The notes: generated by a model from the letters alone, not told the origin. A DNA stretch of 64,000 bases from Oxyruncus cristatus (GCA_013399855.1 VXAY01002359.1:383776-447775); one strand, 5' to 3'. Counted from the first letter of the stretch, positions 36,645 to 51,200 are shown. Made by a program: numbers and translations.

Positions 36645-36687
36645 CTGTGAGATTAAGTTTTAAACTGTGAGATTAAGTTTTAAACTG
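36645..36687. repeat. Exact tandem duplication, 20-bp unit
   Basis: A 20-base unit beginning CTGTGAGATT and ending TTTTAAA occurs at 36645-36664 and again, identical, at 36665-36684, followed by the first three bases of a third copy. Perfect identity suggests a recent event. Confidence 0.95.
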
Positions 36688-39600
36688 AGTGTCCCACAGA
36701 CACCATTTAGACACATGCAATTCTCTACCCTCATAAAAATCACCCTGACATTCTCCAAAACCTGTAAGTACTATTGACTGTCCTGTTTATTCCAGACCTT
36801 CCCTACCGATCACCAAGATTAAAAAATCTGTTGTCCACCACTCAACTGGGGCACTGCACAGAGCTGTAGGAGGTGGTGGCTTTTACAGTATTCTTTTCCA
36901 ACATGCAAAGGTTGTAGCAAATGGATGATCAAGTTATGGCCGCACTGCTATGGGTGTGAGGGAGTCTGGTAACTGAGGGTGAGGTCATGGGTTGTTTCCT
37001 AAATAACGCTCACCTTCCATGTCTGCTGCCTCCACCATCCCTTATTCAGCCACTGCCAGACCAGCTCACTCTTCCAGATCAGGAGGCCCAGGTGAGCAGA
37101 TCACTTGCACTTCAAGAGCTGTTATCAGCTGTCTCAAGGAGCCAAACACCAGCATGGACATGCTGCTGTGGAGGAAACCCAGAGGAGGAGCCATGAACTA
37201 TGAGGGAAAGAAGGAGAAAGGAATGAGAACAGAGAAAAGACAAAGGGCAGCACTAGAACAGAAAAACTGTGACTTAACAGCAATGTCATCAAGGAGTATT
37301 GGCAAGCAGTGCCCCCTCTCGATCAGCAACACAGGGGTGGCACTTCAGCTCATGAGAACTTGAGTTTTGACAGATACATGCATTTGAGAGCAGCTGAAAC
37401 CATAAGGATCACAGGCTTCAGAAAGAAGAATCAATATACATAGTTAGTGCCATGGTATCTCCTTTACTTGAAAGACAGATATAGTAGCAAAGCTAGGAGC
37501 AAGTTAAACCCTACTCTTGTCTTTTCTATAAACACGCTAAAGAGGAGAAAAGCATGTACCTCCACAAGCCATATCTTTGTGATAAAAAGCAATTTAGGAA
37601 TGAATGTACCAAATATTCTGCAGACAAGCCAGTCAATCCAACCAAGATTAATATAATACATCAAGAGTAATTAAAGAATATGCTTCTACTTCTCTGTGTG
37701 AGCACAGATTATATACTAAAACTGGTAAGAGACCCTGGGTACACATGTGAGTTGGACAGCAATTAGTTATGGCAACTCTCAGCTGCCTGTATGTTGGGGG
37801 GGAAAGATTCATGTATAGAAGCAGAAAGCAGAGTTTCTAATCATCCCATATAGTTCAGTTTATTCTTTGATAAAATAGCTGATATTCAATTTTATGAAAA
37901 ATTTGTATACATGACTATTCTTTTGATGCTTTCTTCCACTGCCGAGGTGATAAACCCACTAACACTGTCTTTGAATCTGTTCAACAATTAGCTTTTATGT
38001 GAGTTTAGGAGACCACATGGCTACCTAGAGCCCATGCCCTAACTTCATCCATAGGGAAAAACATTTTGTGGGATCATTTGATAGCAGTCACTTAAAGAGA
38101 TCCTTTCTAAGACTCGCCGTATGAGAATGAGAGAGGCAGAGAAAGCCTTTAAAGGCCACGTTGCAACCCACTGTAAGATGGTTAGTTGATGACAAAACAG
38201 TGTTTTTAATGTTAGGCTGGTAGAAATTAATTTTCTGTAATTTGATCATGGCATTGCAGGCCATTCAGCACTGAGGATTTTGTCTATAGAGATAAACCTT
38301 CGACAGCTTTCCTTCTGAAGTATAAAGTCATAAATCTCATCAACATAAAAATCTGTCCCTTTCCTTCATCTAGCATAGGAAATCCCTCCAATGAGTAAAG
38401 TCAACACCACAAAAAGAACCCTCAGTTACTAAGACGTGGCACAGAGCTATCTGAAATTTAAATGAAGTTTTCAACATAACAAACATGAAAAATGATCAAC
38501 TGTGCGTTCTTAGCTAGAAAACCAATACATGTATTTTCATGCTTTCACTACAAGGACATGATTCACAGTTCTCCAACATTTTCAAATTCAACTAAAGTTC
38601 ATATGCCTTATTTAAAACATAAGATGGTCTACACAGACATCTAAATAGGCCTGACTACAGATCAGTAACAGCTTCATTTTTTCCAGTCAGTTTTTGTTGG
38701 AACTCGAAAACATGGGGTTTTGTCTTGAGAAAGGTAAGAAGTCTAAGCTGATCAAAATGAGACGTCTTAAAAAAAAAAAATAAAATTACAGTATTATATA
38801 CTACACAGGCTACTCAGCCGCCCTTCAAAGGTGCCAAGTTTGCGAAACTCTTTCAGATTCCCTCTACAGCTCCCAAATAGCCTCAGGAAGCAGTGAGCTA
38901 CAAAGCCAGCCAATGCTGTATTTGAGCCTCTGAAGGCTCTGAGCAACTGTGAGGGATAAGGATGGTTCCCAGTTTATCTCCATCTTTTCTCTGTAAGAAA
39001 GTATGAGAAAAGTGTAACCACCTCCTGTGGCTGCAGTTTGTGTCCTCTACCTGTATCATACTGTAGACTCTGCTCACCCCATCCAGAATTTCTTTAATAC
39101 CTTAGACAAGTCCAAGGAAAGAGGTTAATCCTCTGATACTCTGTAGGTAAGCAGAGAAGAGGTCTACAGGAGCTGGCAAACAGAACACAGGATAAGGTTA
39201 TACATCCCTAACTGGGACCACACAGCAGTTGTTGTCTCTAAGCTCACTAGTTCATCATGGGCCTTTAACTTGCTGCAATACAACACACCTGACAAGCTCT
39301 CCCATTAACCCAGAACTGGGACATGGGTCACATAAAGGAGAAGCCAGAGCGTACAATGAGGATTGTACATTCACAGGGTGGAAGAAAAATGGATCATCCA
39401 AATAGACTAAGTGAATATCAAGAAATATTTTATTGTACATGTAATCAAAGTTTAAAAAACAGACAAGAAGGAGCAAAGGACAGAATCATCTAACATCTCT
39501 TAACTATGCAGGGTACAGAAATACAACTCGTAAAGAATTAGCACATATTAGTACCCTTTGCTCCCCTTCCCTGCCCCAACGGAGGAGGTTACACAAGCGA

Positions 39601-41200
39601 GATGAGTAATGTTTCAAATCGAGGCTTCTCAGTAATTGCAAACTTGAGCTAACAGAGCTGAATTTGTTCAGTTTAATGAGAGAGTGTGTGCCTTCAGAAC
39701 AGTTTATAAACAAAACCACTCTCTCTTTAGTGGTTTGTAAGCATTACTCATTCAACACCAGGAGTATACGTAAAAGGTTAATGATTTAGTGGCCATAATT
39801 ATAATAATATCTGAACTGACACTATCCTTAAGTATATCAATTATAGAAAATAGATTCCTTAGGCAATAGAGAATATATTATCTAGTGGCAAAAATGTAAA
39901 GAAGCAAAGGAAGTATTCACAGGGGAAGAAGGGGGGAGCTGCATGCTGAGCAGGGGGTACACTGACTAATCAGAACTAAAAAAAGCTGAGGCTCTGGAAT
40001 ACTAGTTGCAAAGGAGTTACACCTCGGTGTCATTGGTGTAACTTTCAGAATGTCTGGTTTGAAAAATGTTACTAAATCCCCAAGCTTAATTCATCCCCTG
40101 GATCCTCCTTACCTACCACAGTAGGATTTTTAACAGTTCTAGCACTGTAACTCAAGTTCTGCCTTACATGCTGCAAGGAAGAAGGCTTCCATTCTCCTCC
40201 AGAGCCAGATAGGAACAAGTCTGAAAGTGAATGCAGAGCATTATCAGGGCTTATTCACCCTTGCAACCACTCAGTTTCCTTCCTAATTTAGAAGGGTGAA
40301 GGCCTTCAAAGCAGAAAGCTGCAACTGCTTTTCCAGTACAAGCTGATTTTCTCTCAATAGCTTAGAAATAAGCCTTCCCAGAAAACCTAACCTATACAGC
40401 ATGTAGCAAGAGTTGAATCAAATCAGCGTGACAAGTGCTAAATCCTGAATCAAAGGCAAGACAAGTTTTGGGATTCCCACAAGAGACAGATCTGCTTATT
40501 CTTCACTGGCCTGATAAGGCTAGCAAATAAAAACTCTTCACAAAACTTCCAGAGAAGGCCCACGGAAAGGCAGACAAAATAACAGTAACTAGCGTATTCT
40601 GGATTCTAATGCCCTTTGGAGACTATCAGATTTTTGGCTTAAAGTGAATTATGACGTATTAACAACCTTAAATCTACTTCAGCCTACAGCATGGTCCAAT
40701 GGAGATTATATTAGTGTCAAGTTGCACACCTAGGACTTGAATTCACTAACACTCATAGCACCACTTGATTGTTGCTGTAAATAAAGACAGTCTAACCCTT
40801 AACTGTTCTGCCAGAGCCTATTACCTTTGATAATTGTGCAACACCACCTATTCCAGGCCAGCTGACCTATCCACATTTTCTGTCCTTATGCATCTGTTTT
40901 GAGACAACTCTAAGCAGCTCCAAGACTAAACACATATTACCTTAGGTTTCAAAGTTACAAAATAAATTCTCTTTACAGAGTTCAAATGCAGAGATTTACT
41001 CAACAGTCGGACCAGCTAACTGACAATATCTCACTAGTTATTTCCTGTATGTGCCAACTGCACAGTCGTGAAAGCCTCCCAGCTCTTCTTCATACCTCTC
41101 AGGTTTGAAACAGGAAAGGATCAATATAGATATCTCAGCATTAAGAGACTTAGGAGCAGGGAAAAAAGCAGTTGTTCTGTACCTCAATAATTATTGCTCG

Positions 41201-42207
41201 GTATTTATCTGGTTTTATAACCATTTATTTATTTTTAAGCAACACCAAGACAGTATTTGAATTTATGTTGCACTTGAGCAGAGACAGGTTCCCTAACATT
41301 AAAGAAACATCAGCCTTTCCACAGGAAAAAATTTCTCAAATTTAGCTGGCCATTTTTTCCTCAGCCATTACCTTTAACAAGGCAGATTCCTTTGGGCTCC
41401 CATTTCTAACAGCATTATAGAGTTGTCAAAGTATATAGCTGATACCTACGGCCTCTCTTTAGAGTAGCTGGGCTGCACATGTTCACAAGAACTACAGAAG
41501 TTTATTAGCTATGCTAAAAGACTACAGAAATAGCCCAGGACTTTTTGAAGACTCACCAGCTACAGAACAGCTGTCCCACAAAAGTGATTTCACTAATAAC
41601 TGAACTCTAAGACAAACACTACAAGAAAGCCAATAAAGGAAATCTTGTGTGATCAAAAGGTTCTCTTACTATCTCATCTGAAAGAAGCTACCTGCCACTT
41701 TGAAGTATCTCCTCCTTCCATAGGAATAACCAACACACCTTTTGGAGGCAGTTTAGACAAGTGACTGCTCAAAAGTATTTTGACAGAACTGCTTTTTGGA
41801 AGAGAGAATAAGTTATTTTACTATTTGCACAAATTGAATTGACGCTCATTTTACTCTGATAACGTTTTAGCTACAAGGTATCTGTACAAGATATATCAGC
41901 AGAGATAGCACATTGTTAACACTACATATGTAAACCGAGAAACAACAGGTCCTTCCATCGAGGTGTCATATTGCAGGTAAGCCATTTCATGTTAGTCCAA
42001 GAGGCTGCGAAACCGCACTTCGGCACCAAGGACATTCCCGGTGAGCCCAACAGGAAAGCTGTGCTCTACAAAGGTGACTGTCCATCCTGGAACAGCAGCA
42101 GGAGAAGAATCAAGCAACCAGTGTTGGCGGTAGTATTCTCGAGGAGGATTCCATTCATTCGGTGCGTATTGCTGTACATAAGGTGCATAAACCTGCCACG
42201 GATGAGA
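41201..42207 (-). other. WDFY1: WDFY1 3'UTR with candidate poly(A) signals
   Basis: The first minus-strand AATAAA after the stop is at 41506-41501, about 700 bases downstream. Two overlapping copies follow at 41233-41224. Either could define the mRNA end, and a distal site at 39434-39429 cannot be excluded. No other feature was recognised in this stretch. Confidence 0.5.
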
Positions 42208-42267
42208 TCAGCGCGAAGAGAAGCCCGTTGCAAGGCTGCAACCAACTACTGGCGTCATGTCCCAGAT
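42208..42267 (-). CDS. WDFY1: WDFY1 exon 12, coding part (residues ~392-410, stop)
   Basis: Acceptor TCTTCCAG before ATCTGGGA. The exon encodes [19 protein letters not shown] and TGA. It ends the last WD blade with IWD. The final residues (SSR) differ from the SPH I recall for human, with equal length. Confidence 0.95.
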   Translation of the reverse strand: MWDMTPVVGCSLATGFSSR

Positions 42268-45200
42268 CTGGAAGAGAATTATACAGCATTATAAGCCCTA
42301 AAAGGGTCTTCTGTAAGAGGCATAGAAGCAAACAAAGACGTCCCTGGACGTAACAAATCCTGATAAACTATACTTGAGGAAAATGCCATAAAGAGTTATA
42401 CCAGCCTTACAAACCAAAAGCCAAACTTGGGGGTTAAGAGAGCCTTCTTGCACTTCTCTGTAGATCTGTTTTAAGACGTGCTATGCAGTTTGCTACAAAC
42501 ACGCTTAGAGAAAAACAAGGACAGACTGGGACAGTCTCAGTTCTGACATCCGTGGCAGATGTTGAGCTTAATCACACCAAGATTCTGTATCAATCTGAGC
42601 TCCATGTCACCGTCTTGTAACAAGGGCTTTTAGTGGCCATGCTCCAAGCCATGGAGCTCAGAGTAAAGGCACCTGCACATTTCACTAGGTCTGTGTCTTT
42701 AAGGCTGCTGGCAGATTCTCCTGCCTGCTTTGTTTGTCTAAAGACACAACAGTAACAGGTTCCAAGAGCTACACTCCATACAGGGGAGTTAGAGGTCAAT
42801 TCGTCATTCAGTTGCAGGAAGAACAGCCTGACATAAATAAAATTCTTGCTGCCCACAACAGATAGTTTTGTAACCATAGTTGTCTGAAAGAAAAAAGAAT
42901 ATACAAAAATTAACTCTCTATTAAATGTCTCTAAGAAATGCAGCAAAGAGATGCAGGAATACCTTCACAATCCGGTCGCTCCCACAGGTCACCATTAGAC
43001 CTCTGGAGATGTCCATGGACATGTGTGAAATGTTGTGTTTTCCTTCATGAAAGGTTGCCAAGGAAGTACGGCTGCACAGGAACAATTGGAATGAAAGCCA
43101 GTCATCAGATGAAGCTTCATGGCATCATTACAGCAGGGCAAAATAAACTTAAAAGAAAATTAAGTTGCTCAAGTACTAATAAATCAGTCCTGGGAGTTGC
43201 AGTGCCATATTAAAGGGGACAGAATTAAATTAGCAAGTCATGCTAAGGCACTGCTTGTGTAGGTGTGACATTTCCTGGCCTTCTGCAGCCTGATTGTTAA
43301 TAATACTAGAGCAGAAGTGGGACACTGCATTAGCAAATACTCCTACTCTTGGTTAATAAAGCCGAGCTCAGCTACATATTTTCCTGCTGGCTACAGTGAG
43401 CAAACTAGGGCACAGCACCTCACTTTTCCAAAAAAACACCCAAAACAAAAGGCCCCAACGACCAAAAAACCCAACAACACCACAACAAAAAACCCCAAAC
43501 ACCCTCAAAATTGTCACATCTGATTACTCTGTTTGTATCAAGATAAAAAGGGGTTCTTTCATTGCTAAGACAAGTTTAATGAGACAGCAAATGATGTAAA
43601 CATTTGCTTGCACAACCCGATTTGCTTGCACAGGGAAAATAACGTTGGGCTGTGAAGAATATTAGTATTAGTAGAAACAGTATTCAATAGTAGAAATAGT
43701 ATTCAATAAGGGTACATTAACTAATGCATATGTATCCTGGCAGCTGTGATGCATTGTCAAGCACCCATTCAGCAATTTTAAGGGCAATCAATATCTTTTA
43801 ACTGAACAGAAATCTTGAGACAAGTATGTTTCAAGTCTAGATCTAGGCTCATGGAGAGGAAGAAACAAAGCTGATAAAAAAAGCTGTAATACCACACCTG
43901 ATCCAAATGAGTTTGCAGGCCCAGTTGGGGGATCTCTGCCACCACAGTGCTATGAGTGCCCAAGCCAAAAGGTGGCCTATTAGCAGAGTCAGCTTGGTGT
44001 GTTTTGTAGCACTGTGTGTGGATGTGGACCAAGCACGAGTGTTTCTGCACCCCAGCAGTATTACTTCAGTTTATTAGTCCTTAATACTCACTCTTCATCC
44101 TTGATGGACTCAAAACAGGAATCACAGACACGGACCTGGAACTCAAATCCCATGATTGGATAACTGGACCGTTTGGTACTGCACTTGCCACACACTGCTT
44201 GCCCACATTTTCTGCAATGATGCTTCATGGAGGAAGAAGAAAACAAAACAAAAAAATAAATCAATCACTATACTGTGTCCCTTGACCACCTTTACCAAGT
44301 GTTCACTGAACAACAACAAAGCTTCTGTTTTGCAACCTGTTAGGAAATGACCTGTTACTTCAACCAAAGACCAAGGACTCTGGAGTTCTGAACAGCCATC
44401 TGGGCCATTAATGGATTTATCTCCATATTCTCTGTGTAAATCCTCTTCTTCTGCAAGCCTCTTCTGGGAGAAGGGGGAAAAGTGGATTGAACAAGCAACT
44501 AAGAAAATAACAGTCTAAGAAAGCCAGAAACAGATGAGTGTCTTGGTGCCTGTGCAGTCCCCCACTAAAGAAGTCTATCTGGAAAGCTTTCACATTCTGG
44601 AACAGTAAAAGCAGGGCAATCACTGCTTCCCTGAACTGAGCACCTACAACATGGTAAGCTGCAATTTGCTCAGTTATAGGGCACTGTTTGCCACTGTACA
44701 CAACACTTGAGGATTAGCTGTCCAAAGCTCCAATGCACAGAAATATCCAGAGAAATCCAACAGAACGCTCCTTGCACAGCCTGCTTTGACCTGTGACAGA
44801 AGTTTGATGCAACACTTCCCACAAAACTTGGAAATGTCTTAGCGCTGCCTAGAAGCCATAATCTCTCAATAAACCCTCACTTCAAAGCTGCAAAAATACC
44901 AAGAGTTGAAAAGATCTAATGGCTTTAGCAGTTTTCTGTTTACATTTTGCTTAAGTGCTGAATTACAAGCACTCAAACCAGCCATCTCACCTGTCTCAGC
45001 CCTATCGTCTTTGTGTCCCACATTTGCTTTATATTCCAGAAGAAAGGCTGTTCACACTTCTGACAGGAATCACTTTCCAGCCATTGAGGAGCCTACAAAA
45101 GAGCAGAGATGGAAGCAATCAGAATTGTTTTCCCTCATACAACAGTCAAGGAAGTTTGTTTTAAGAACCCAAAGTAAAGTTTTATTTGGAAAGATGCCCT

Positions 45201-48200
45201 GGCTCAGTTCTGGACATTACAACAATAGATTGCCTAGGGTATAGTACAGAGGAAGTTTAGTACAAAAACCCTGAATCCAAGACTACAGTTATTTGTTACC
45301 TACACACCTCCTACACTTTTTAAGCCTTCAGCAATATGTTATGTTCCTGCCTTAATAAAAAAACTCATTCGAAATCTAACTTATTAAACTTGCAGCGGGC
45401 GCTCAGAGACTGCTGCTCTGATTGCCTAGATAACTTTTAAAGGCTAGTGTAATTCAAGCTGTAGAAGCTATGAGGCAGTCATCCCCTCTGAGAAGGGGGG
45501 TATCCAGAAGTAAATTCTGCATAACTATCTTTTCTTCTTTCCTAGGATTGCAGTTTGAAATAATTAAGAACTCATTTGCATTTTCCATCCTGCCCACATC
45601 TTCATTAAGCAACCCCTCTCCCACCCACATACTTTTCCTGCCATAAATGGACTAAGCCAAATGAAAACTAGAGTTTTCACACATTTCAACTCTCTCGGAT
45701 CTTTAACTGAGCATCCTTGTAAGGGATAGAAAGGGAGGCATAATACTTTTAGTACATAGACTTGAATTAGAACATGTATATTCTATACAACTTTATAGTC
45801 CTCATGAGCAGTTCTCCTTGAGACTTTGCAGAGGAAAGTTGGAACAACAAAGCATTTTTTTCTCCTTAATTCACATACATCCATCGCTGACAGTAAGAAA
45901 ACAAGAATATTCTCAGTTGCACTACCATCTCACCATGAACATTTATTGATTCCAGATGTCCAGTTCCTAAATCTTCAACCTCAACTGTACCCTCTTCCTT
46001 CCCCCCAGGTACTGGAAAATACTGTAAAGGGTAGTAACAAGTCCAGTGTGGGAGTGGGAGGGAGAGCAGAGGAAATGAGTTGCCTCTCCATCACGTGAGA
46101 TATTCCATATTGCTCCTTTCAGTTATGTAGAATAGCAGTTTCCACTTAAAAGCTCTTTTTTCGGAAGACAATCCCCTTTCTGGCTCCTTCTAACCAAAGA
46201 ACAGGATATCCTCCAATTCATCTTAATTTCACACACTAAACAGAAGATAAAAACTTGCCAACACTACCAACACTATTACCAACAGACAGTTGGAACCGCT
46301 CAAGAGCAATAATACAGCTGTCAGTGGACAAAAAAGTCTGTTTTCTAGTCTTCTGTGCATTAGTGCATATTTGAAGATACCCCTGTAACACAACTCACTA
46401 ACTAATGCTTCAGAGGCAGTATGTTCATCATTTGTCAAACATTTGGTTTCCTTGCTTTTGGATTGGGCTTGATTATGTTTTTCCAACAAGTTCTGATACA
46501 TCACAGCTGTTCTACCTTAACTGCCATTATTTTAACTGCATGAAATCTGTCTATTATTTAGAAGATCCCTTTATTGTGAGCAGGTCTGGAAGAGAAATGG
46601 CCACATCTTGTTTCCCCAATCGTATCGTAAGTCAATTCCTTTCAACTACAAAGTTTCATAACATTACAGAAGTTTTGAAGAGACATCATCACGCTGACAA
46701 TGTCAGGAGCATCACATACAGCTTTCAGCGTGTTTAAGGTGACAGCTCGACACACCAAAAAACAGTTCTTAATCATGACACTTGCATTTAAGAAAAAGGA
46801 ACAAGGCAAGAAAGGCTGAGCCTTAAATACTGCTTTACTGGAGTAACCAAAACTAACTCCTATTATTATGGTTTAACCACAGATAGTAATATATATCTTT
46901 TCAGCTCCTATGATGGATATGAATTGATGCAGAATGTTCATGGCAGGGCCAATTGCTGTGTATTGAGATCTTCAAAAAAAAAAAAAAATCACTGCCTGGG
47001 GACTGAACCTCTGCCTTCTGAACTGCATCTCAAAACCTGCATTTCACTTCTTTACCTGCTTTGACATGAGTTGAGAACTTATTTCAAGACTGTTGAAGCA
47101 CAATCCATTGGTTTCTTTACTGCAAAAGATGGCCTGCTTTAGATTGTTCCAGCAGCAAGGGCCACAGTCATTCTGAACATGCTGTCTCATTGAGATAAAA
47201 CTAAGCAGTCCCAAGTGTGTCCTGCATTTCTCCTGTCCTGGGAGGTTATTTACTACAATGCAGCATGGACAGCCAGCAGAACTGAGAAGATTTCAATAAT
47301 ACTATTCAATCTCAAAGTATCAGACAATGTGAGGAAAGCAACCTGTAGAACTGGCTAAGTAAAGTCACATCAGTCTCTGAAAGGGAAAAAAAAAATAAAA
47401 TCTTTTACCTAGGACATGAACTTACCTCTTCCCGGCTGATATCCATGTTCCAAACAGCAATTCCTCCATCAGCTGAACAAGACACCAGCTGCCGTGTCAG
47501 CTGGAGGTAACAGATAGCCTGCACCTTGTCACTGAAAACAAAGTAGACACTATTTAACTAAAGGTATTTAAACAGAGCTTAGTTTCCCAGCAAACCCTGA
47601 TTTATCCTTGTAAAGCTACCTAGCAAGGCAAAACTGGTTTCCAAACAGTTTGCTAAAGTCTGCTGAGTAGAGCTATGAGGATGACTGGACAGTTGCTGTA
47701 ACCTGCATCAGATGTTGCCTAGAACAGTGTTCTTACAGGCCTGACCAGAATACCAGAGGTACAATTCCACATTAACACTTGCTGGCAGTAAGTACTGACA
47801 GTGAGCTGAGTATCAACTGGCTCTGAATGTGTGTGCAAATACTCTTCTGTGTTGGCAAGGAAAGCCACGTTATCAAAACAGAGACAACTGGAGAAGTAAA
47901 AAGATATATTTGTTTCAAGATGCAGCTAAGAAGCAGACAGAGGTTCCACTTTTGCTACAGTAAGTCAGTCTGCAGCTGCAAAGCAAAGAGTGCATTTACC
48001 AGTAAGACAATTTAATCCTAAATAAAGTCATGGCAAAATAAAAGTCTACCCTAAGAAAATAAACAAAGGATCTCAATTGTATTAAACTGCCTTGTAGTTG
48101 AATTAAAAAAGTCATTCTGCTTCTCAGAAGAACTTACTTTCCCATTCAGTATGAAGTTTGACGCTAAGTGTGATGTTTGAAGAGAAATTAACTATCATAA

Positions 48201-51200
48201 GTCTTCACCAGGACACATGAGGGAGCAGTTACAGCTCCTGACTTCAGTTACTTTTTTTGTAACCAGTACTCTTATTAATTCTTTAGCCATAAAACTAAAT
48301 CCTCAACATTTAACAAGAGTTCTAGGGCTAAGGCTATCAGTCTTCATTCAAGGTGGATGGAGGCATCTGTGAATTAGACACGAAGAGAATGCACTATACA
48401 AATACATCTTTAAACACTAACAAGATTTCTACCACCTGCATTTCTACCATCTGCATTTCTAAGTAGAATATATCTTCAGTGGTGAACTGCCTGTCAGACA
48501 GAGCTAAAGCCCTACCTTTAAAAATGGCAGCTTGTGTTGTGTCTCAGTAAAAATAAAGGGTTGATTAAATACAGACAGCTAACTATCTCATCTACAGAAC
48601 AGGGGAGATGTGACACTTTCTGAAGTTGAGAGACCACTCCTGTAATTTAGCCAATCAGTTTATCACCTCACTGATAGAAAGAGACAGAATAGGAACATAG
48701 TGAAGCTTATTTTATTTGGGTACATGAACATGCTTATACATTGAGGTTCTAGCCCCACCCTCACAGGTAACTCAGTGCAGTATTTACAATGCAGACACAC
48801 CCAATTTTTACATAAAGGCCAAACCAGATGACTTGGAATTTTTATCCACCTCTTTCTATAAACTACTTCTCTATTATTTCTAAATTATGGTAATAAGAAT
48901 GTATCAAACATAAGCAAGAAAAAAGATTCATCAGTAAAGCTTTCCTATTTTTCCTATTTTATCCTTCTTCCCTGTCAAAGTCCTCAGGGTTCTGCAACAA
49001 GTTATTTTCTCCATTATTCACAAAGATTCAAATATCTACTTGGCCTTCCTGGGACTCTGTGTTCATTACTGAACATGGAAAAATAAGACACCATCACATA
49101 CTGATGTCCCTGGAGCAGCAGCGTTCGCCCCTTCCTTCCGCCAATATCCCACATGATAATGCTGTGATCAGAGGCACCTGAGAAGAGCAGTCGTTGAACA
49201 GGATCCCACCACAGGGAAGTAATACTCCCTAGGAAAGAACATTCTGCAGTTAGATGTAAGGGACTCACCCCCCAGCACAATGATGCCTTCTGGATGCACT
49301 AAAGTGAAACCTTACGCTAGTAACATATTGAAAGCCTGAAGGCAAAGGACAACATTCAACAGCAAGATATGGCCCTGGTGGAGAGGGAAAGAGCACTGGA
49401 CAACAGAACAGAATGTCCTTAAGAAGACAGATAAAGCATAAACCAGAAAGTTTGAGTTATGAGCCCTCTGCCCCTTATATTTAGGCAGGTGGCTTTAAGA
49501 GTTGCCAGGCTGCTTTGTGAGCTTTGGAAGATGAAAAGTATGAACACTCGCCAGGCAGAGACTGGTATCTACAACACAGCAAGGTGCTTGGTCAGTGGTT
49601 GCAGGACAGCATGCAGTGTTCACAGGTAAACCAACTCCCTTACATAAACGTTTACAACCTTAAAATAGTTGGAATAAGAAATGAAGTCACAGTTTCACTG
49701 CTGTTAGCAAATCTGCCACCACTCACAAAATTACAAAACTAAATTTCAGCAGGCCCAGCCTGGCTATGCATTACACTAGTCAGATATAGAAAGAAATGAG
49801 TCATCTGACAGCAGCAGTTTTATACTAAACTCATGTGCATGGTAATGTAGCCAGGAAACTAAAGGAGTAATTTTGTCATTTTTGCCACCTATAGTTGTGA
49901 AGTTGGGATATTTTATTCCCTTGTAGATATCCTGCCCTTAAAGCATCCTTCCATTGTTCAATTGTCATCAAAAGCCTCATTAGTCTGAAAGCAAGATGAA
50001 TGGTAATTAGAGCCCAAATCAGTTAATTTCAATGCTCTGGAGCAAGAGATTTTTTTGGCCTCCTTTAGGGCTACACTGTTGTCAGACTGACCCATTTGGG
50101 AATAGCATTTGCACCACAAAAGGCAGTAGTTTGAGTATTATCTCAGCATTAGACAGAGCAAGCTGTTAAATATGGTGAATTCTGGAAGCTACTCTGAAGA
50201 ACAAGCTCTAAAACCATTTAAACTGCAAAGCAAACACTGCTTGCTTATTAAGTCCCATCTAGCAAGAGCTAGAAAGGACACAAGATGAAATCAGACTTTT
50301 GAATTCTGTCAAACACAGGTGCACTCAAAGAAGAACTAGATGCCATTTAAGTTCAGAGTTACTAGATCTTGAGAATATTACAGAAATACTGTGGAGGAAA
50401 AAAGGTTACACATAATCTGACACACACACACAAAAAAAAGAACAAAGATGAAGTGGCTAGCTAGTATTACACCAATTGAAGAGAAATCTGTTTCTGCCCC
50501 TCAAATTTAATCATCTTCTATTCTAGACCAATTCTTGTTTTAAGGATCACAATCCCCATATGGAAATATATAAGCCGAAGTTTTGCTGAAGTTGGTGCTT
50601 GGAAGTCCATCACAACCCAATAGGTAGAAGCTGCACTGCAGGAAGTGCTAAGGACACGTACTGCTTTCAGACGACCAGGAGCACCTGCCAAGGAGTTGCA
50701 TTTGAACAGACGAGTGCAAAAGAATAGAGATGTAAAGGAGTCTCTAGGGCCAAGAGAATTATTTTGCTCTTAACTGAAACAATCTGGAATACTGCTTGAA
50801 AGCAGAAGAGACATTTATCACTCAAAAATTTCAACTTGCCTCTCGCATTCAAAACCAGCTTTATCACTTTACAGTCATCTGTAAAACAGGAATCTCCCCA
50901 GCTTTAACAAAGCCTACTCTATACTTACAGCTGTTAAACAAGGCAGCCTTTTGCAGTGGGTCAGAGGCTCATGACCCAGTAGTTCGACCCTACTCAAATG
51001 CAAACTAGTCAACTGATCTGAAAGTTGGTAGTACCACATGGCAAAAGGCACTGTCCTATTTATTTTTCTCAGCATATAATTAAGTTACACATTCTTCTGT
51101 GATTTGCATTCTTGCCTTACTCATTACAATAGACAGTGGCTGTATATCATGTTACAGACCATTTGGTTCTTCATTTGATACAAGGACTACAGCTATACTT

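Larger units (their letters stand above)
32421..41200. other. Intergenic region between AP1S3 promoter and WDFY1 3' end
   Basis: About 9 kb with no supported gene. Open frames near 33.3-34.2 kb overlap on both strands and show no recognisable domain. Structures seen: an A/T-rich ATAGGA repeat at 34448-34491, a perfect 12-bp-stem hairpin at 34863-34892 and an exact 20-bp tandem duplication at 36645-36684. A minus-strand AATAAA at 39434-39429 could be a distal WDFY1 polyadenylation signal, so part of this stretch may be 3'UTR. Confidence 0.7.

Noticed and set aside
48586..48612. CTCATCTACAGAACAGGGGA as a MIR remnant
   Set aside because: Too many differences from the MIR word and no supporting block on either side.
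50978..50995. AGTTCGACCCTACTC as a tRNA B-box
   Set aside because: No A-box at the right distance and no cloverleaf could be formed by eye.
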